From NCBI RefSeq assembly GCF_012910705.2, contig NZ_WTVG02000038.1:496001-560000 (forward strand): a DNA stretch of 64,000 bases. Reading direction: 5' to 3'. Numbering within the stretch: position 1 is the first letter of the stretch; every line of letters begins with the position of its first letter. The position numbers and the translations under genes are program-made. Source of the stretch: Aromatoleum anaerobium (GTDB lineage: Bacteria; Pseudomonadota; Gammaproteobacteria; Burkholderiales; Rhodocyclaceae). This document shows positions 63,739 through 64,000 of the stretch, in pieces. Under the pieces are notes generated by a model. It worked only from the letters and a program-made list of their open reading frames with translations, did not search any database and was not told the DNA's origin.

Positions 63739-64000
63739 TCAGCCTTGCCGGCTTTCGGTCATGCGCCCGCAGTAGGCCTTCAGTTCATCGGGCAGGCCCT
63801 GCGGACAGACGCCGCACTCGCGGTTGCCGGGCACGGCGTAGTCGATGAACTTCGGGTAGGGCAGCTTCAATTCGGCCATGATGCGGCGGAACTCGTCGAG
63901 CGTGCGCTCGCCGCCGAGGCGCGGGTTGCGGGCGCGTTCCTGCGCGATCGACGACACGCGGCGGCCCTGGTAGTCGTGCGCCGGATAGACGAGCTGCTCG
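63739..64000 (-). CDS. metallo-beta-lactamase-fold hydrolase, ETHE1/persulfide dioxygenase-like (partial)
   Basis: Only the C-terminal 86 or so residues are in the window; the gene runs off the right edge. YPAHDYQGRRVSSIAQERARNPRLG and FIDYAVPGNRECG match the end of the ETHE1/glyoxalase II-like branch, where the His of PAHDY is a metal ligand. The known ETHE1 reaction is oxidation of glutathione persulfide; glyoxalase II-like activity is the alternative. Confidence 0.8.
   Translation of the reverse strand, partial: EQLVYPAHDYQGRRVSSIAQERARNPRLGGERTLDEFRRIMAELKLPYPKFIDYAVPGNRECGVCPQGLPDELKAYCGRMTESRQG

Overview
The window is GC-rich chromosomal DNA from a betaproteobacterium. Gene order and protein sequences (rsmB-DUF4390-ntrY-ntrX-trkA-trkH; rpmH-rnpA-yidD-yidC-mnmE; dnaA-dnaN-gyrB) point to the Rhodocyclales, most likely an Azoarcus/Aromatoleum relative. 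That placement is from recognition, not from a search. The region is origin-proximal: it carries dnaA, dnaN and gyrB, two parS-like sites, and an AT-rich gap with DnaA boxes.

Layout. (1) 0-5 kb: rightward housekeeping and signalling genes (PAS-GGDEF-EAL protein, AmpG-like permease, SMUG1-like uracil-DNA glycosylase, beta-carbonic anhydrase). (2) 5-21.9 kb: leftward core genes: priA, an AT-rich gap with DnaA boxes, hemE, trkH-trkA, ntrX-ntrY-DUF4390-rsmB, a TSUP permease between two parS-like sites, and mnmE-yidC-yidD-rnpA-rpmH. (3) 21.9-27.4 kb: rightward dnaA-dnaN-gyrB, closed by a strong terminator. (4) 27.7-50.6 kb: a defence island. An apparently complete type I restriction-modification operon (hsdM-hsdS-AbiC-like-AlbA_2-hsdR) is followed by a second type I system (hsdR remnant, hsdM, DUF1016 nuclease, hsdS). 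The hsdR of the second system is destroyed. (5) 50.8-64 kb: normal chromosome again, with gamma-glutamyltranspeptidase, a small hydrolase, a YbjQ protein, an ABC-F ATPase, a DUF882 and an L,D-transpeptidase pair, a soluble CZB chemoreceptor, a NYN-LOTUS protein, a PHB depolymerase with a ribbon-helix-helix regulator, and the end of a metallo-beta-lactamase-fold gene.

The most unusual part is a 9,725-bp nest of mobile elements at 36478-46202 inside the second hsdR. An IS1634-type element (1,925 bp, ends CCCGAGTTCGAC, 6-bp target duplication AGGCGC) is present as one full copy and two copies truncated at the same base 426. A 1,989-bp group II intron sits at the same position, 12 bp inside an IS terminus, once in a left terminus and once in the opposite right terminus. 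One intron is itself split by two back-to-back IS630-type elements. Removing the layers rebuilds each host sequence exactly, so the order of events can be read from the sequence. The duplicated proteins are identical, so the activity was recent.

Functionally, system 1 looks competent to restrict. System 2 keeps its methyltransferase and specificity genes plus a PD-(D/E)XK nuclease but has no usable HsdR. Its HsdS has two nearly identical target-recognition domains, which predicts a symmetric recognition site.
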